Assembly: GCA_010671965.1 (NCBI GenBank)
Contig: JAAHIC010000396.1
Location: 1-5,036, forward strand
DNA: 5,036 bases
Reading direction: 5' to 3'
Source of the DNA: Leptolyngbya sp. SIO4C5
GTDB taxonomy: Bacteria > Cyanobacteriota > Cyanobacteriia > Phormidesmidales > Phormidesmidaceae
Shown here: positions 5,015 through 5,036 of the stretch, one piece after another
How positions within the stretch are numbered: position 1 is the stretch's first letter
How the letters are laid out: each line of letters begins with the position of its first letter
Program-made: the position numbers and the translations under genes
The notes under the pieces: model-generated
Told to the model about the DNA's origin: nothing
What the model saw: only the letters and a program-made list of their open reading frames with translations
Database searches by the model: none

Positions 5015-5035
5015 TTAAGCTTGAATCAAGCTTAA
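5015..5035. repeat. 21-bp palindrome at the right edge
   Basis: TTAAGCTTGA (5015-5024) and TCAAGCTTAA (5026-5035) are perfect inverted copies around a single A (5025). Arms of ten bases with a 1-bp centre are not expected by chance in 5 kb. It could be an operator for a dimeric regulator or an RNA hairpin. Read leftward it is followed 4 nt later by TTTTT (complement of 5006-5010), which makes a poor-to-fair terminator. What lies to the right is not visible. Confidence 0.6.
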
Positions 5036-5036
5036 A

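Overview
The window is cyanobacterial chromosome. The palindrome GCGATCGC (HIP1) occurs eight times in about 5 kb, far above chance, and every gene has a close family in cyanobacteria: a DUF815 ATPase, a TMEM14-type membrane protein, an SPFH protein with the Slr1128-like domain order, RlmN, and a small CPxC zinc ribbon ending in a cyanobacterial-looking RVIEAYAPG tail. I cannot name the genus. I see no tRNA, rRNA, transposase, phage gene or CRISPR array, so this looks like a core region rather than an island.

Layout from left to right. 1-94 is a leader with two small inverted repeats. 95-523 (+) is a single-domain universal stress protein. It converges, with a 39-bp gap, on the DUF815 AAA+ ATPase gene (563-1858, -). 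That gene diverges from a rightward set: a four-helix TMEM14 protein (1971-2279), a 161-bp gap holding a plausible sigma70-type promoter, an SPFH/stomatin-like protein (2441-3271), and 46 bp later rlmN (3318-4382). A leftward 66-residue zinc-ribbon gene (4507-4707) converges on rlmN, with an intrinsic terminator at 4401-4426 oriented for the leftward transcript. The last 329 bases hold no convincing gene. They contain a second leftward-oriented intrinsic terminator (4895-4932) with no gene upstream of it inside the window, and a 21-bp near-perfect palindrome at the right edge.

How the genes fit together. The TMEM14 and SPFH proteins are both predicted membrane proteins and may act in membrane lipid handling or organisation. 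SPFH and rlmN are probably co-transcribed. RlmN makes m2A2503 in 23S rRNA and m2A37 in some tRNAs. The stress protein, ATPase and zinc ribbon are separate transcription units with no visible shared pathway.

The most interesting signal is the rlmN leader (3274-3320). One good Shine-Dalgarno sequence is followed at ideal distance by a three-codon ORF (Met-Glu-Gly-stop). A perfect 7-bp hairpin built from that ORF's codons on one side and the bases just before the rlmN ATG on the other would, when folded, bring the same Shine-Dalgarno to about 9 nt from the rlmN ATG. This suggests a two-state translational switch, which is an inference that needs comparative and experimental support.
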